From the NCBI GenBank assembly GCA_963706755.1, contig CAVPNH010000019.1:186001-250000 (forward strand): a stretch of 64,000 nt of DNA. The letters are read 5' to 3'. This DNA comes from RPQJ01 sp963706755 (GTDB taxonomy: Bacteria; Pseudomonadota; Gammaproteobacteria; Steroidobacterales; Steroidobacteraceae). Made by a program: the position numbers and the translations under genes. Every line of letters starts with the position of its first letter. Position 1 is the stretch's first letter. Of this stretch, positions 1 to 9,490 are shown piece by piece. The notes under the pieces were generated by a model. That model saw only the letters and a program-made list of their open reading frames with translations. It did not search any database and had not been told where the DNA came from.

Positions 1-722
1 CCGCCCCGCCACGACTCAGGCTTGGTCGCGAGGGATTCGACCTCATCGCCGAACTCAAGCTGCGCTCGCCGTCCATGGGCGACCTGTCGGCCAGCACGCT
101 GGATCCACTGAAGCGGCTCGAGGCCTATGCGGAGGGCGGCGCCGCGATCTGCTCCATCCTCACCGAGCCGACACGCTTTGACGGGAATCTCGATCACCTC
201 CGGATGGCGGCCGACGTGCTGCAGCCCTACGGCGTGCCTGCGATGCGCAAGGATTTCATCGTGGATCCGTACCAGGTGCTCGAGGCGCGCGCCTACGGAG
301 CGTCGGGCGTCCTGCTGATCGTGCGCATGGTTCCGCGCGAGCGACTGGTCGCGATGCTGGACTGCGCCGCCGATCTCGGGCTCTTCGTCCTGCTCGAGGC
401 GTTCTGCGCCGGCGACCTGAAGGTGGCCGGCGAGGTAGCGCGCGAGCGCGAGGGCCGCGAGGAGCAGGTGCTGATGGGCCTGAACTGCCGAGACCTCGAG
501 ACGCTCGAGATCGAATTCGGGCGATTCGCCGAACTGCGCGGCCGCATGCCACGCGACTGGCCCTGTGTCGCCGAGAGCGGCGTGCAGACCCCGGAGGATG
601 CTGCGCGGGTCGCCTCGCTCGGATACCGGCTCGCGCTCGTGGGTACGAGCCTGATGAAGCGGGGCGATGCGAAGCAGGCCGTGCGGGAACTGGTCGTGGC
701 CGGCCGCGCGGCGCGGAACTGA
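1..722 (+). CDS. trpC: indole-3-glycerol phosphate synthase, 5' end outside window
   Basis: TrpC closes the indole ring, turning carboxyphenylamino-deoxyribulose phosphate into indole-3-glycerol phosphate in cytosolic tryptophan synthesis. The open frame already runs at base 3, and its first residues include LIAELKLRSPSMG, the catalytic-lysine and phosphate-site segment near the family's N-terminus. Only about 45-50 residues should therefore be missing upstream; the first in-window ATG at 75 is not the real start. Further family blocks are RKDFIVDPYQ, GLNCRDLETLE and VAESGVQTPED. The end of a (beta/alpha)8 barrel is complete, stopping at TGA 720-722. trpF follows after 7 bases, so the two genes are probably co-transcribed. 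Confidence 0.93.
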   Translation, partial: APPRLRLGREGFDLIAELKLRSPSMGDLSASTLDPLKRLEAYAEGGAAICSILTEPTRFDGNLDHLRMAADVLQPYGVPAMRKDFIVDPYQVLEARAYGASGVLLIVRMVPRERLVAMLDCAADLGLFVLLEAFCAGDLKVAGEVAREREGREEQVLMGLNCRDLETLEIEFGRFAELRGRMPRDWPCVAESGVQTPEDAARVASLGYRLALVGTSLMKRGDAKQAVRELVVAGRAARN

Positions 723-729
723 GGCGGGC

Positions 730-1350
730 GTGGAACGGCTCTGGATCAAGATCTGCGGCCTCAAGTCGCGCGAGGCCATCGAGGCTGCGGCGACCGCGGG
801 CGCCGATGCCGTGGGATTCGTGTTCCACGAGCAGTCGCCGCGCAACCTGTCGGTGGCGCAGGCGTGCGAGCTGCAGGGCGCGGTGCCGCCGGGCGTCGAG
901 CGCGTCGCGGTCTTCCTGCACCCCGCGCAGTCGCTGGTGGATGCCGTCATTGAAGCGATCCGGCCGGATCACATCCAGGTGGATGCCGGGGACCTTTCCG
1001 CGCTGCGGCTGCCGCGCGGCCAGGCCGTGCTGGCGGTCGTGCGCGGTGGCGAGACGCCCTCGGAGCCCCTGCCGCCGCGTCTCCTGCTCGAAGGTGCGCA
1101 GAGCGGGGCAGGCGAGAAGGCCGACTGGGCCCATGCCGCCCGGGTCGCGAGGCGCACGCAGCTCGTGCTGGCCGGCGGCCTCGATGCGCGAAACGTCGCG
1201 GAAGCCGTGCGCGCGGTTCGTCCGTTCGGCGTGGACGTGAGTTCGGGCGTGGAATCGAGCCGCGGCGTGAAGGACCTGTCCAGGATTCGTGAATTCATCG
1301 GGGCCGCCCGCGCGGCGGAGAAGGCCCTGGCCGTCGAGGAGAGTCGCTGA
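730..1350 (+). CDS. trpF: phosphoribosylanthranilate isomerase
   Basis: TrpF isomerises N-(5-phosphoribosyl)anthranilate to the substrate of TrpC. The start is taken as GTG 730, preceded by a GAGGCGGG ribosome site, because homology begins at once with WIKICGLKSRE. That segment contains the KICG motif with the catalytic cysteine. The frame is open further upstream, but that part overlaps trpC and is not family-like. The product of about 206 residues is normal length. Later landmarks are the LAGGLDARNV phosphate-binding loop and the FGVDVSSGVESSRGVKD end with the conserved D-SSGVE-GVKD block. Its stop TGA overlaps the trpB ATG (TGATG), which suggests translational coupling. Confidence 0.95.
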   Translation: MERLWIKICGLKSREAIEAAATAGADAVGFVFHEQSPRNLSVAQACELQGAVPPGVERVAVFLHPAQSLVDAVIEAIRPDHIQVDAGDLSALRLPRGQAVLAVVRGGETPSEPLPPRLLLEGAQSGAGEKADWAHAARVARRTQLVLAGGLDARNVAEAVRAVRPFGVDVSSGVESSRGVKDLSRIREFIGAARAAEKALAVEESR

Positions 1351-2594
1351 TGAGAATCGAGGCATTGAAGGTGGACCGCGATGCGTTGCTCGCGCAGGCG
1401 CTCGCAGGCGCTTTTCCGGACGAGCGCGGGCGCTACGGTCCGTTCGGCGGACGCTACGTTCCGGAGACGCTGGTGCCGGCGCTCGACCGCTTGCAGGAAG
1501 GCGTGCGCAGCATCCTGCCGGACCCTGCATTCCGAGCGGAACTCGAGTCGGAGCTGCGCACCTGGGTGGGCCGCCCGACGCCGCTCACCTGCGCGCGCGA
1601 ACTCTCGCGCCGCTGGGGCGCCGAGGTCTGGCTCAAGCGCGAGGACCTCGCGCACACGGGCGCGCACAAGATCAACAACGCCATCGGCCAGGCGCTGCTC
1701 GCGAAGCGCCTCGGTGCGAAACGCATCGTCGCCGAGACCGGGGCGGGGCAGCACGGCGTCGCATCGGCCGCCGCCTGCGCTCGACTCGGCCTGCCCTGCG
1801 TCGTGTACATGGGCGCCGTGGACATGGAACGGCAGGCGCCGAACGTCGGGCGCATGAAGCTGCTCGGCGCGGAGGTGGTGCCGGTGACGGGCGGCGACCA
1901 GACGCTGCGCGCCGCGATCGACGAGGCGCTGCGCGACTGGGTGTCGGACCCGGACGGAACCTACTACCTGCTCGGCTCGGCGGTCGGCCCGCACCCCTAT
2001 CCGTACATGGTGCGCGAGTTCCAGTCGGTGATCGGCGTGGAGGCCCGTGCGCAGATGCTCGACCAGGCGGGCGCGCTGCCCGACGTCACGATCGCCTGCG
2101 TGGGCGGCGGCTCGAACGCGATCGGCCTCTTCCACCCGTTCGTCCGCGACCTCGGCGTGAAGCTGCTCGGCCTCGAGGCCGGCGGTACCGGCACCGGCCT
2201 CGGGCAGAACGCTGCGTCGATCGCCTATGGTCGGCCCGGCGTGCTGCAGGGCTGCTACTCACTGCTGCTGCAGGATGAGCACGGGCAGGTGCAGGAGACG
2301 CAATCGGTGTCGGCGGGCCTCGATTACCCAGGCGTCGGGCCGGAGCACGCACTGCTCGCCACCGTCGGCCGCGTCACCTACGAGGCCGCGGAGGACGAAG
2401 AGTCGCTCGCGGCGCTCGCCGAGTGCTGCCAGGCCGAGGGCATCCTGCCCGCGATCGAAAGCGCGCACGCGTTCGCGGGCGCCAAGCGCTACGCGAAGAC
2501 TCATCCTGGCAGCCGCATCCTCATCGGCCTCTCGGGACGCGGGGACAAGGACATGCCGACGCTGCAGCGCACGCTGCTCAAGGGGAAGCTGTGA
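1350..2594 (+). CDS. trpB: tryptophan synthase beta chain
   Basis: TrpB is the PLP-dependent subunit that joins indole, delivered by TrpA, to serine. The 414-residue protein is slightly longer than usual because of about 20 extra N-terminal residues before RYGPFGGRYVPETL. The PLP Schiff-base lysine lies in HTGAHKINN (K107), the phosphate-binding loop is GGGSN (252-256), and ETGAGQHG is present near 129-136. The gene overlaps trpF by one base at its start and trpA by one base at its end (both TGATG), as expected for equimolar production of the alpha2-beta2 complex. No frameshift or missing active-site residue is seen. Confidence 0.97.
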   Translation: MRIEALKVDRDALLAQALAGAFPDERGRYGPFGGRYVPETLVPALDRLQEGVRSILPDPAFRAELESELRTWVGRPTPLTCARELSRRWGAEVWLKREDLAHTGAHKINNAIGQALLAKRLGAKRIVAETGAGQHGVASAAACARLGLPCVVYMGAVDMERQAPNVGRMKLLGAEVVPVTGGDQTLRAAIDEALRDWVSDPDGTYYLLGSAVGPHPYPYMVREFQSVIGVEARAQMLDQAGALPDVTIACVGGGSNAIGLFHPFVRDLGVKLLGLEAGGTGTGLGQNAASIAYGRPGVLQGCYSLLLQDEHGQVQETQSVSAGLDYPGVGPEHALLATVGRVTYEAAEDEESLAALAECCQAEGILPAIESAHAFAGAKRYAKTHPGSRILIGLSGRGDKDMPTLQRTLLKGKL

Positions 2595-3367
2595 TGGGCC
2601 AGCCGCGTGACACGATCAGCGTCGCAATCCGCGCGCGGGCGGCCTCGGGCGCGCCTGCCATCGTCGGCTTCATGACCGCAGGATTCCCGGACCGCGCGAA
2701 CTTCACGCACAACCTCCTGGCCATCGGCGGAGCCGCGGACGTGGTCGAGATCGGCGTGCCGTTCTCCGATCCCATGGCCGACGGCATGACCATCCAGAGG
2801 GCGAGCCATGTGGCCCTGCAGGGGGGGGTCACCTTGCCGTGGCTGCTCGGGGAATTGCGCGCCATGCAGCCCAGGCCGCAGGCGCCTCTGCTGCTCATGA
2901 GTTATCTCAACCCGCTGCTCGCCTACGGGCTCGACCGGCTGCCCGAGGCAGCGGCTGCATCCGGCGTCGCCGGCTTCATCATTCCTGACCTGCCATACGA
3001 GGAGAGCGCGGAGATTCGCGAGGCCCTCGACCGCGCGGGACTCGCGCTGGTGCAGATGGTGACGCCGGTGACGCCCGCCGCGAGGCTCAGGATGCTGTGC
3101 GAGGCGAGCCAGGGCTTCGTGTACGCGGTCACAATGACCGGGACGACCGGCAAGAGCGTCGCCGTGCCCGACGAAGTGCTCGAGTACATGGATCGCGTGC
3201 GGGCCGTCTCGCCTGTCCCGGTCTGCGCAGGATTCGGCATCCGCGGCCGCGAGCAGGTGGCCCGGATGACGGGGCATGTGGACGGCGTGGTCGTCGGCTC
3301 TGCGCTGGTCGAGGCGCTGGAGCGCGGCGAGGATCCGGCCAGCTTCATCCGCGGCCTTCGCCCGTGA
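2594..3367 (+). CDS. trpA: tryptophan synthase alpha chain
   Basis: TrpA cleaves indole-3-glycerol phosphate to indole, which passes to TrpB. ATG 2594 is chosen because it overlaps the trpB stop (TGATG) and gives a family-length 257-residue protein; the frame is open upstream but overlaps trpB. The catalytic glutamate and aspartate are in VEIGVPFSDPMADG (E52, D63). The phosphate-binding strand-loops GFIIPDLPYEE, GTTGKS and CAGFGIRGREQV are all present. It is the last trp gene here. A LOG-family gene starts 67 bases downstream on the same strand in place of the accD or folC often found next in relatives. Confidence 0.96.
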   Translation: MGQPRDTISVAIRARAASGAPAIVGFMTAGFPDRANFTHNLLAIGGAADVVEIGVPFSDPMADGMTIQRASHVALQGGVTLPWLLGELRAMQPRPQAPLLLMSYLNPLLAYGLDRLPEAAAASGVAGFIIPDLPYEESAEIREALDRAGLALVQMVTPVTPAARLRMLCEASQGFVYAVTMTGTTGKSVAVPDEVLEYMDRVRAVSPVPVCAGFGIRGREQVARMTGHVDGVVVGSALVEALERGEDPASFIRGLRP

Positions 3368-3434
3368 GCGTGCCGGGCGGCACGCCGGCATCGCTGCGTG
3401 CGACGAACGGGCGCGCTCGCCGGCAGCCGATCAC

Positions 3435-3971
3435 GTGACCGCGGTCGCCGTCTTCTGCGGGTCTGCCCACGGCACGGATCCCGAATTCGCCGCCGCCGCG
3501 CGCGCGGTGGGCCTCGAACTCGCGCGCCGCAAGTGGACTGTGGTCTACGGCGGCGGCAAGGTCGGGCTGATGGGCGTGCTCGCGGACGCGGCGCTCGCCG
3601 CCGGCGGGCGTGTCGTGGGCGTGATCCCCCGGTTCCTGTACGAGTGGGAGGTAGGGCACGACGGCCTCACCGAACTCGAGATCGTCGCGACGCTGACGGA
3701 GCGCAAGGTCCGCATGGGCACGCTAGCCGACGCCTTCCTCACGCTGCCCGGGGGAATCGGCACGATGGACGAGCTCTTCGAGGCGCTGAGCTGGGCGCAA
3801 CTGGGGCTCGAGGCGAAGCCGAACGGGCTGCTCAACGTGAACGGCTACTACGACGATTTCGTCGCCTACATGGATCGCGCGGTGGCATCAGGTTTCGTGA
3901 AGCCGCAGCACCGCGCGCTGCTCAGGGTTTCCAGCGACTACGCTTCGCTACTGGACGAGCTGGCAGGGTAA
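3435..3971 (+). CDS. LOG-family nucleotide 5'-monophosphate phosphoribohydrolase
   Basis: A 178-residue Rossmann-like protein of the LOG (TIGR00730) family, often mislabelled lysine decarboxylase. Characterised members release a free base or cytokinin from a nucleoside 5'-monophosphate. The signature PGGIGTMDELFE (PGGxGTxxE) is complete, and the N-terminal VAVFCGSAHG plus VVYGGGKVGLMG nucleotide-binding loops are intact. GTG 3435 is chosen because family homology begins right there (TAVAVFCGS); the longer upstream frame overlaps trpA. The substrate cannot be told from sequence. The stop codon TAA (3969-3971) lies inside the left arm of a large inverted repeat. Confidence 0.88.
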   Translation: MTAVAVFCGSAHGTDPEFAAAARAVGLELARRKWTVVYGGGKVGLMGVLADAALAAGGRVVGVIPRFLYEWEVGHDGLTELEIVATLTERKVRMGTLADAFLTLPGGIGTMDELFEALSWAQLGLEAKPNGLLNVNGYYDDFVAYMDRAVASGFVKPQHRALLRVSSDYASLLDELAG

Positions 3972-4081
3972 ATAGGTGCCACGGGAAAATAGGTGCCAGG
4001 CACCTATTCCACCTGTCCCCTATATTCCGTGAATAGGTAAATAGGTGCCTGGCACCTATTTTCCCGTGGCACCTATTTACC
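3967..4081. repeat. perfect 42-bp inverted repeat, REP-like palindrome
   Basis: The left arm (3967-4008) and right arm (4040-4081) are exact reverse complements over 42 bases, separated by 31 bases. Each arm contains its own near-palindrome of the form ATAGGTGCCAGGCACCTAT plus a GGGAAAATAGGTGCC-type extension. The arms run into the stop codons of both convergent genes (TAA 3969-3971 plus strand; TAG 4081-4083 minus strand). The spacer contains TGTCCCCTATAT, also found next to the palindrome at 12186-12229. This suggests a REP/BIME-type mobile repeat family, possibly also serving as a two-way terminator. No REP-associated transposase is in the window. Confidence 0.8.
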
Positions 4082-5079
4082 TAGGCTGCGGCTACCGTCG
4101 CCATCAGGCGATCGATGACGAGTGTCCGCATGTTCTGCAGCGGGTTCTTTTCCCACGTGAAGCACGGCGGCTCGCGGCGCAGCATGGACCAGCGCCTGGT
4201 CTGCAGCACGTGCTTCAGGTACGAGAGGTTGCTGTCGATCGCTTCCATGTATGGATTGCGGCCGCCGAAGAGCGGCTCGACATAGCGGTACGCGCCGCCG
4301 AACTCGCCGTCGAGCCGGGTGCGCATGGTTTCCGCCACGAATTCGGGCGTATGCCTCAGGATGTCGAGACCCGAGCCGTAGACGACCTTGAGGCCGCCAT
4401 CCTCGCTGCTCGACAGCGCGACGCCGCCGAGCACGAATTCCGGATACAGCCGGTCGCGGCACTTCTCCAGGTAACAGCGGTCGGCCATCTGCGCCATCAT
4501 GTCCGCCGTGCCGAGCAGGTGGCCGACCTTGCGGTCGAGCGGGTCGTCGAGCCGGATCTGGTCGAACGGCAGCTCGTAGCCCGTGAAGTGCACGATCTGC
4601 GTCGCGACGGGGACCCACTCGGCCATGCCGATGGTCGGCAGGTAGCGCGCCAGGAAGCGCGCGCTGCGACCGACGTGGGTCAGCGTGAATTCCGCCCCGT
4701 TGCGGTGCTGCGTGTCGTCGGTCTGCCGGATGTAGCCCGCGTCGTGGAACAGCGCGACGACGAGTCCCATCGCGGCGCGCTCGGGACCCATGCGCTGCTC
4801 GGGCGCGTGCGAGCGGTCGTAGCCCGCGAGCAGCCGCGCCATCGCGAGCGTGTCGTCCAGCGTGTGCTGCAGGTCGTGGTAGACCGTGTCGCAGCCGAAG
4901 TATCCCGGGAACTGCCCGGTGAACAGGCGTTCGAAGTCGCCGAACGCCGCCGAGACGCGATCGAGCGGAACGGAGGGCCACGTCTGCGAGAAGATTTCTT
5001 CGACTGCGCGCCGCACCGACGCGACGGAACTCACCTGCACGGTGTTCGTCACGTCGTAGTCGCTGCGCCGATATCGCAT
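4081..5079 (-). CDS. HD-domain metal-dependent phosphohydrolase (cyclic-nucleotide PDE-like)
   Basis: A cytosolic protein of about 332 residues with an HD-type metal-binding site. YHDLQHTLDD supplies the first histidines, LVVALFHDAGY the HD pair, and GTADMMAQMAD a late aspartate. The spacing of H, HD, H and D resembles the catalytic domain of class I cyclic nucleotide phosphodiesterases, but the substrate is unknown. ATG 5079 gives MRYRRSDYD; an in-frame GTG at 5106 would add nine residues. The TAG stop overlaps the right arm of the inverted repeat. No partner domain (GGDEF, receiver) or signal peptide is visible. Confidence 0.7.
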   Translation of the reverse strand: MRYRRSDYDVTNTVQVSSVASVRRAVEEIFSQTWPSVPLDRVSAAFGDFERLFTGQFPGYFGCDTVYHDLQHTLDDTLAMARLLAGYDRSHAPEQRMGPERAAMGLVVALFHDAGYIRQTDDTQHRNGAEFTLTHVGRSARFLARYLPTIGMAEWVPVATQIVHFTGYELPFDQIRLDDPLDRKVGHLLGTADMMAQMADRCYLEKCRDRLYPEFVLGGVALSSSEDGGLKVVYGSGLDILRHTPEFVAETMRTRLDGEFGGAYRYVEPLFGGRNPYMEAIDSNLSYLKHVLQTRRWSMLRREPPCFTWEKNPLQNMRTLVIDRLMATVAAA

Positions 5080-5197
5080 GTCAGATCTTCTTGTTCTCGG
5101 GGGCACCGTTCGCCGCGCTCACCCCCAATGCGCGCGAGTTTAGTCCTTCGCGACGGGAACGCCAGAGTAAAGAAATCCGACACCGCGCACGACGCGC

Positions 5198-5966
5198 CTA
5201 TATGTCAAAAGCAGCGAGCACCGGCGTGTGGTCGGACGGCCGTTCGAGGCGTCGCGGGGCCTTGTCGATGCGACTCTCTCCACACTTTCTCGCGAGTTCT
5301 GCGCTCGCGAGGATCAGGTCGATTCTGAGACCTGCGTTGCGCCTGAAAGCCATCATCCGGTAGTCCCACCAGGAAAAGGACTTCTCGGGCTGGTCGAAGA
5401 GCCGGAAGCAGTCGGCGAGCCCGCATTCCTGGAGCGCGCGCAGTGCGGCGCGCTCGGGTTCGCTCACGTGCACCGAGCCCTCCCAGGCCTTCGGGTCGTG
5501 GACGTCGCGGTCGTCGGGGGCGATGTTGTAGTCGCCGAGCACCACGAGCCGCGGATGGCGCGCGAGCTCCGCGGCCACGTAGCCGCGGAGCGCCTCGAGC
5601 CAGCGCAGCTTGTACTCGAACTTGTCGGAGCCGACCACCTGGCCGTTCGGCACGTAGACGTCGATCACGCGCACGCCCGAGACCGTGGCCGCGATCACGC
5701 GCCGCTGCTCGTCCTCGAAACCCGGGATGCCGGCGACGACGTCGGCGGGTTCCTGCTTGGACAGGATGGCGACGCCGTTGTAGGTGCGCTGGCCGCTGTA
5801 CACGACGTGCATCCCGAGGGACTCGATTTCCCCGTGCGGGAAGTCCGCGTCGGGCAGCTTGGTCTCCTGCAGCGCCACGACGTCCACGGGATTCGCCGCG
5901 AGCCAGTCCTTGAGCTGCTGCAGCCGGACGCGCAGGGAATTGACATTCCAGCGTGGCGATGATCAC
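5198..5966 (-). CDS. xth: exodeoxyribonuclease III, one frameshift near N-terminus
   Basis: Exonuclease III / AP endonuclease of base-excision repair. The main frame carries VVALQETKLPD (catalytic Glu), VLGDYNIAPDDRDVHDP, SWWDYR and the terminal RPSDHTPVLAAF (catalytic Asp-His). The missing start is found by reading on: GTG 5966 overlaps the upstream peptidase stop (GTGA) and encodes VIIAT. A single extra base at about 5951 then separates it from WNVNSLRVRLQQLKDWL, the classical N-terminus. Removing that base gives one normal-length protein of about 255 residues. Sequencing error is more likely than decay, because everything else is intact. Confidence 0.88.
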
Positions 5967-7986
5967 GCCGCCAGCCCCATCTGCCGGAGCAGCGGTTCGA
6001 TGTCGGGTTTGCGGCCGCGGAACTCGACGAAGGCCTCCATCGCGTCGCGGCTGCCGCCGCGCTCCAGGATCGAGTGCAGGAAGCGCCGCGCCGTCGCGCG
6101 ATCGAACACCCCGCGTTCCTCGAAGGCGCCGAACGCGTCGGCGGACAGGACCTCCGCCCACTTGTAGCTGTAGTACCCGGCCGCGTAGCCGCCCGAGAAG
6201 ATGTGCTGGAAGCTGTGCGGAAAGCGGTTGAACGGGGGCGGGCGCACGACGGAGACTTCGCTGCGCACCTCCGCCAGCGTCTCGGCGATGCGGGGCGGCG
6301 ACGCCGGCGAGTACTCGGCGTGGAGACGGAAATCGAAGAGTGCGAACTCGAGCTGGCGGACGGTCTGCATGCCGGCCTGGAACGTGCGCGTCGCCTGCAG
6401 CTTCGCGAGCGTGGCGGCCGGCAGCGCCTCGCCGGTCTCGACGTGCGCGGAGATGAGCGGCAGCACTTCCTTGCGCCAGGCGAAGTTCTCCATGAACTGG
6501 CTGGGCAGTTCGACCGCGTCCCAGGGCACGCCGTTGATGCCGGATACGCCGGGGTAGTCCACGCGCGTCAGCATGTGGTGCAGCCCGTGCCCGAACTCGT
6601 GGAACAGCGTGAGCACGTCGTTGTGCGTGAGCAGCGACGGGCGCTCACCGACCGGGCGGCGCGAAATTGCAGACCAGGTAGGCCACCGGCAGCGCGGTCG
6701 CGCCGCCCAGCCGGATGCGGCCCACGCAGTCGTCCATCCACGCGCCGCCGCGCTTCTTCGCGCGGGCGTACAGGTCGAGGAAGAACCCGCCGCGCGGCGT
6801 GCCGTCGCGGTCCGAGCGACGTCGTAGTAGCGCACGTCCGGGTGATACACGTCGGCGTCGGCGCGCGCGACCATGCGCACGCCGTAGAGCTTCGTGACGA
6901 CCGTGAAGAGCCCGGCGAGCACGCGCGGCAGCGGGAAGTAGGGCCGCAGTTCCTCCTCGGAGACGTCGAGCCGCTCGCGCTTCAGGCGCTCGGAATGGAA
7001 CGCCACGTCCCAGGCTTCCAGCGTCTTTCCCGCGAAGCTCTCGAGTTCCGCAAACTCGCGCTCCGCGGCAGGGCGGCTCACGCGCGCGAGCTCGCGCAGG
7101 AAATCGAGCACCTCGCCCGTCTCCCGCGCCATCTTCGTTGCGAGCGAATACTGGGCGTAATTCGCGTAGCCGACGAGGTTAGCGGCCTCGTGCCTGAGCG
7201 CGAGGATCTCGGCCATCAGCGGCGTGTTGTCCCAGCGCCCGGCGTGCGGGCCCTGGTCCGACGCGCGGGTCGTCCAGGCCTCGTAGAACTCACGGCGCAG
7301 TGATTCGTGCGCGGCGTGGGTCATGACGGCCTGGTAGTTCGGCGCGTCGAGCGTGAGCAGCCAGCCTTCGTGACCGGCGTCTGCGGCGGCCTTGCGCGCG
7401 CGTTGTACGGTCGTCCCGGGCAGGCCCTGCGAGTTCCGCCGCATCATCCACCCGCCGCGACCAGGCGTTAGTGGCGTCGAGCACGTTCTCGTCGAACCTG
7501 GACTGCACCGTGGCGAGCCGTTCCATGACCTCGCCGAAGCGCCGCTTGCGCTCCTCGGGCAGGGAAACGCCGGCCAGCCGGAAGTCGCGCAAGGCGTGCT
7601 CGATGAGGGTCCTCTGCGCCGGGTCGAGCCGTTCGCCGTCGTGGTCCGCCACCCGCTGGTAGGCCGCGCACAGCCGGGCGTTCTGCGCGAGTTCCGTGTG
7701 ATACGCGGTGAGCAGCGGCAGGCAGGCGTTGTAGGCCGCGCGCAGTTCGTCGCCGTTCATCACGCCGTTCAGGTGGCCGACGGGCGACCAGGCGCAGGCG
7801 AGCCTGTGGTGCATGCGCTCGATGGGTGCCACGAGCCCGTCCCAGCCTTCCGCGCCGCCGTCGAGGAGCGCGGCGAGCTCGCGACGGTTCTCGCTCCAGC
7901 AGCTGCCGGATCGCCGGTTCGACGTGCGCAGGCTGGAAGGCCGAAAAGCCGGGCAGCGGGGAGTCCGTCAGCAGGGGGTTCGTCAT
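5963..7986 (-). CDS. prlC: oligopeptidase A (M3 metallopeptidase), several frameshifts
   Basis: A cytosolic zinc endopeptidase of about 670 residues that clears short peptides. Start ATG 7984-7986 gives MTNPLLTDSPLPGFSAF. Pieces in different frames join into one collinear M3 protein: the N-terminus to IRQLLER, then RRELAALLDG...NAWSRR, then LPGTTVQRARKAAADAGHEG to the end. Shifts are near 7891, 7426, 6817 and 6654. The last two bracket a segment that reads DGTPRGGFFLDLYARAKKRG in the other frame. The zinc site HEFGHGLHH (HExxH) and downstream AVELPSQFMENF are intact. The stop overlaps the xth GTG start, so the pair is probably coupled. Confidence 0.88.
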
Positions 7987-8027
7987 CGGGCCCGTCCGGT
8001 CCACTTCAGCGAGCGGCTATTCTAGGC

Positions 8028-8925
8028 TCAGCCGAGCGTCCCCTGCAGCAGCCAGCCGAGCGCGCAGGTCGCGGCCACGAAGCCCGCGAAGGCGAGCATT
8101 GCGCGCCGACGATAGCGCCTGGCGACGGCGCCTTCCGGGAAGGCCGCGATGAGGAAGAGCTGGCCGCCGTCCGGCCGGCCGAGCACGTGGAGCGCTGGCG
8201 TGGACGGGCGCTCGGCCTCGTGCTCGGCGACGGTTCGCTTCGCCTCGGCGCGGGCGCGCTTCCCACTCGCCCATGCTCACGCGACCGTCGTGGTCGCTGT
8301 CGAACCGCCCGGCGAGCGCCACCTGGTCCTGCTTCCACTCGGCGAGCAGGGCCACGACCTCGGCTTCGACGTCGGTTCCCGTCGTTGTGGTGTGCGACCT
8401 GAACTGCCCGAGCAGGCAGAGCTGCTCGTGCTCGTAGACCCGCTCCTCGAAGTAGCGGTAGCGTTGCTCCTGGAAATGCACGAGACCGGCGCCCGCGGCC
8501 TGGGTCGGCCAGGGCGTGCTGCCGTACCAGGTCGTGGACTCGTCGGTGAGCACCTCCGCGCCGTCCGGCTGCACGATGCACTCGCCCGTGCCGTCGTCGA
8601 GCAGGAACGGCAACCCGGAGCGGCCGGAGTTGATCGTCGTCCAGGACTCGCGGCGGCCACCACCGGATTGCTTCTTCTGCTCGACCCTGTAGCGCCACCA
8701 TACGCAGGGTCGCTGCGTGAGCGGAGCGAGGTTCCGGCTGCCGTCCATCGTGCGGCAGCGCCCCGAGAGCTCTACGTAACCCTGGGCGGCGGAGCGTATG
8801 CGCGAGGTCGGCGTGTCCTCGAGCATGCGCGCGATCCTGACCCAGCGCAGCGAGAGCCAGCCGCCGCCCGCAGCCGCGATCCCGAGCGTCAGGAGCCAGG
8901 GCCAGGCGTCGGACGGATCAGGCAA
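8028..8925 (-). CDS. GIDE/MULAN-like membrane protein with EF-hand loop, one frameshift
   Basis: A membrane protein encoded next to LemA, of the type annotated as GIDE domain (related to mitochondrial MULAN E3 ligase, but with no RING visible). It starts with TTG 8925, overlapping lemA by 8 bases. The order is: TM helix about residues 9-28; a GIDE-like region with LSGRCR, LAPLTQRPCVWWRYRVE, FLLDDGTGECIVQPDGAEV and YEHEQLCLLGQF; then an EF-hand loop DSDHDGRVSMGE (209-220). A one-base deletion near 8253 follows. In the next frame the protein continues with HVLGRPDGGQLFLIAAFPEG and a C-terminal TM helix to TGA 8028-8030. LemA-GIDE pairs are common; function is unknown. Confidence 0.75.
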
Positions 8926-9490
8926 AGAGCCGGCCCAGGTCCACGTCGCGCTTCTGCTCCTCGGCGAATTCGAGCAGCGAGGCCGGTTTGAAGTCGAAGT
9001 TCCGCGCGATGAGGAGGTCCGGGAAGGTCTGGATGCGGATGTTGTTCAGGTTCACGGCCTCGTTGTAGAGCTCGCGCCGGTCCGCGATGCCTTCCTCGAG
9101 CTGCGTGATGCGCCCCTGCAGGTGGCGGAAGGTCTCGTCGGCCTTGAGGTCCGGGTAGCTCTCCGCGACCGCGAACAGGCGGCCGAGCCCCTCGCGCAGC
9201 AGCTGCTCAGCGGCGCCCACGGCCGCGACGTCGAGCTTGCCCTGCGCCTGGAAGATCGCCGCGCGGGCGTGCATGACCCGCTCGAGCGTCTCGCGCTCGT
9301 AGGTCATGTAGCGCTTGCAGGTCTCGACGAGCTTCGGCAGCTCGTCGTGCCGCTGCGTGAGCAGCACGTCGATGTTGGCCCAGGCCTTGCGCACGTTTTC
9401 GCGGAGCGCCACGAGCCCGTTGAAGATGCGCACGACGTAGACGGCCGCCACGACGACGAGCGCGAGGAAGAGCAGCAGGGCGAGGATCAT
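8918..9490 (-). CDS. lemA: LemA family protein
   Basis: A 190-residue protein with one N-terminal membrane helix (ILALLLFLALVVVAAVYVV) followed by a long helical bundle on the outer face. Family features are VALRENVRKAWANIDVLL, RHDELPKLVETCKRY and YNEAVNLNNIRIQTFPD. The end (FKPASLLEFAEEQ) is also family-typical. LemA proteins are widespread and of uncertain role; a scaffold or envelope-associated function has been proposed. It leads a two-gene unit with the overlapping GIDE-like gene downstream, and lies divergent to the carbonic anhydrase gene with about 100 bases between. Confidence 0.9.
   Translation of the reverse strand: MILALLLFLALVVVAAVYVVRIFNGLVALRENVRKAWANIDVLLTQRHDELPKLVETCKRYMTYERETLERVMHARAAIFQAQGKLDVAAVGAAEQLLREGLGRLFAVAESYPDLKADETFRHLQGRITQLEEGIADRRELYNEAVNLNNIRIQTFPDLLIARNFDFKPASLLEFAEEQKRDVDLGRLFA

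Noticed and set aside
4045..5328. 427-codon plus-strand open frame opposite the HD gene
   Set aside because: It is the antisense shadow of a gene with clear HD motifs; composition is typical of reverse frames in GC-rich DNA.
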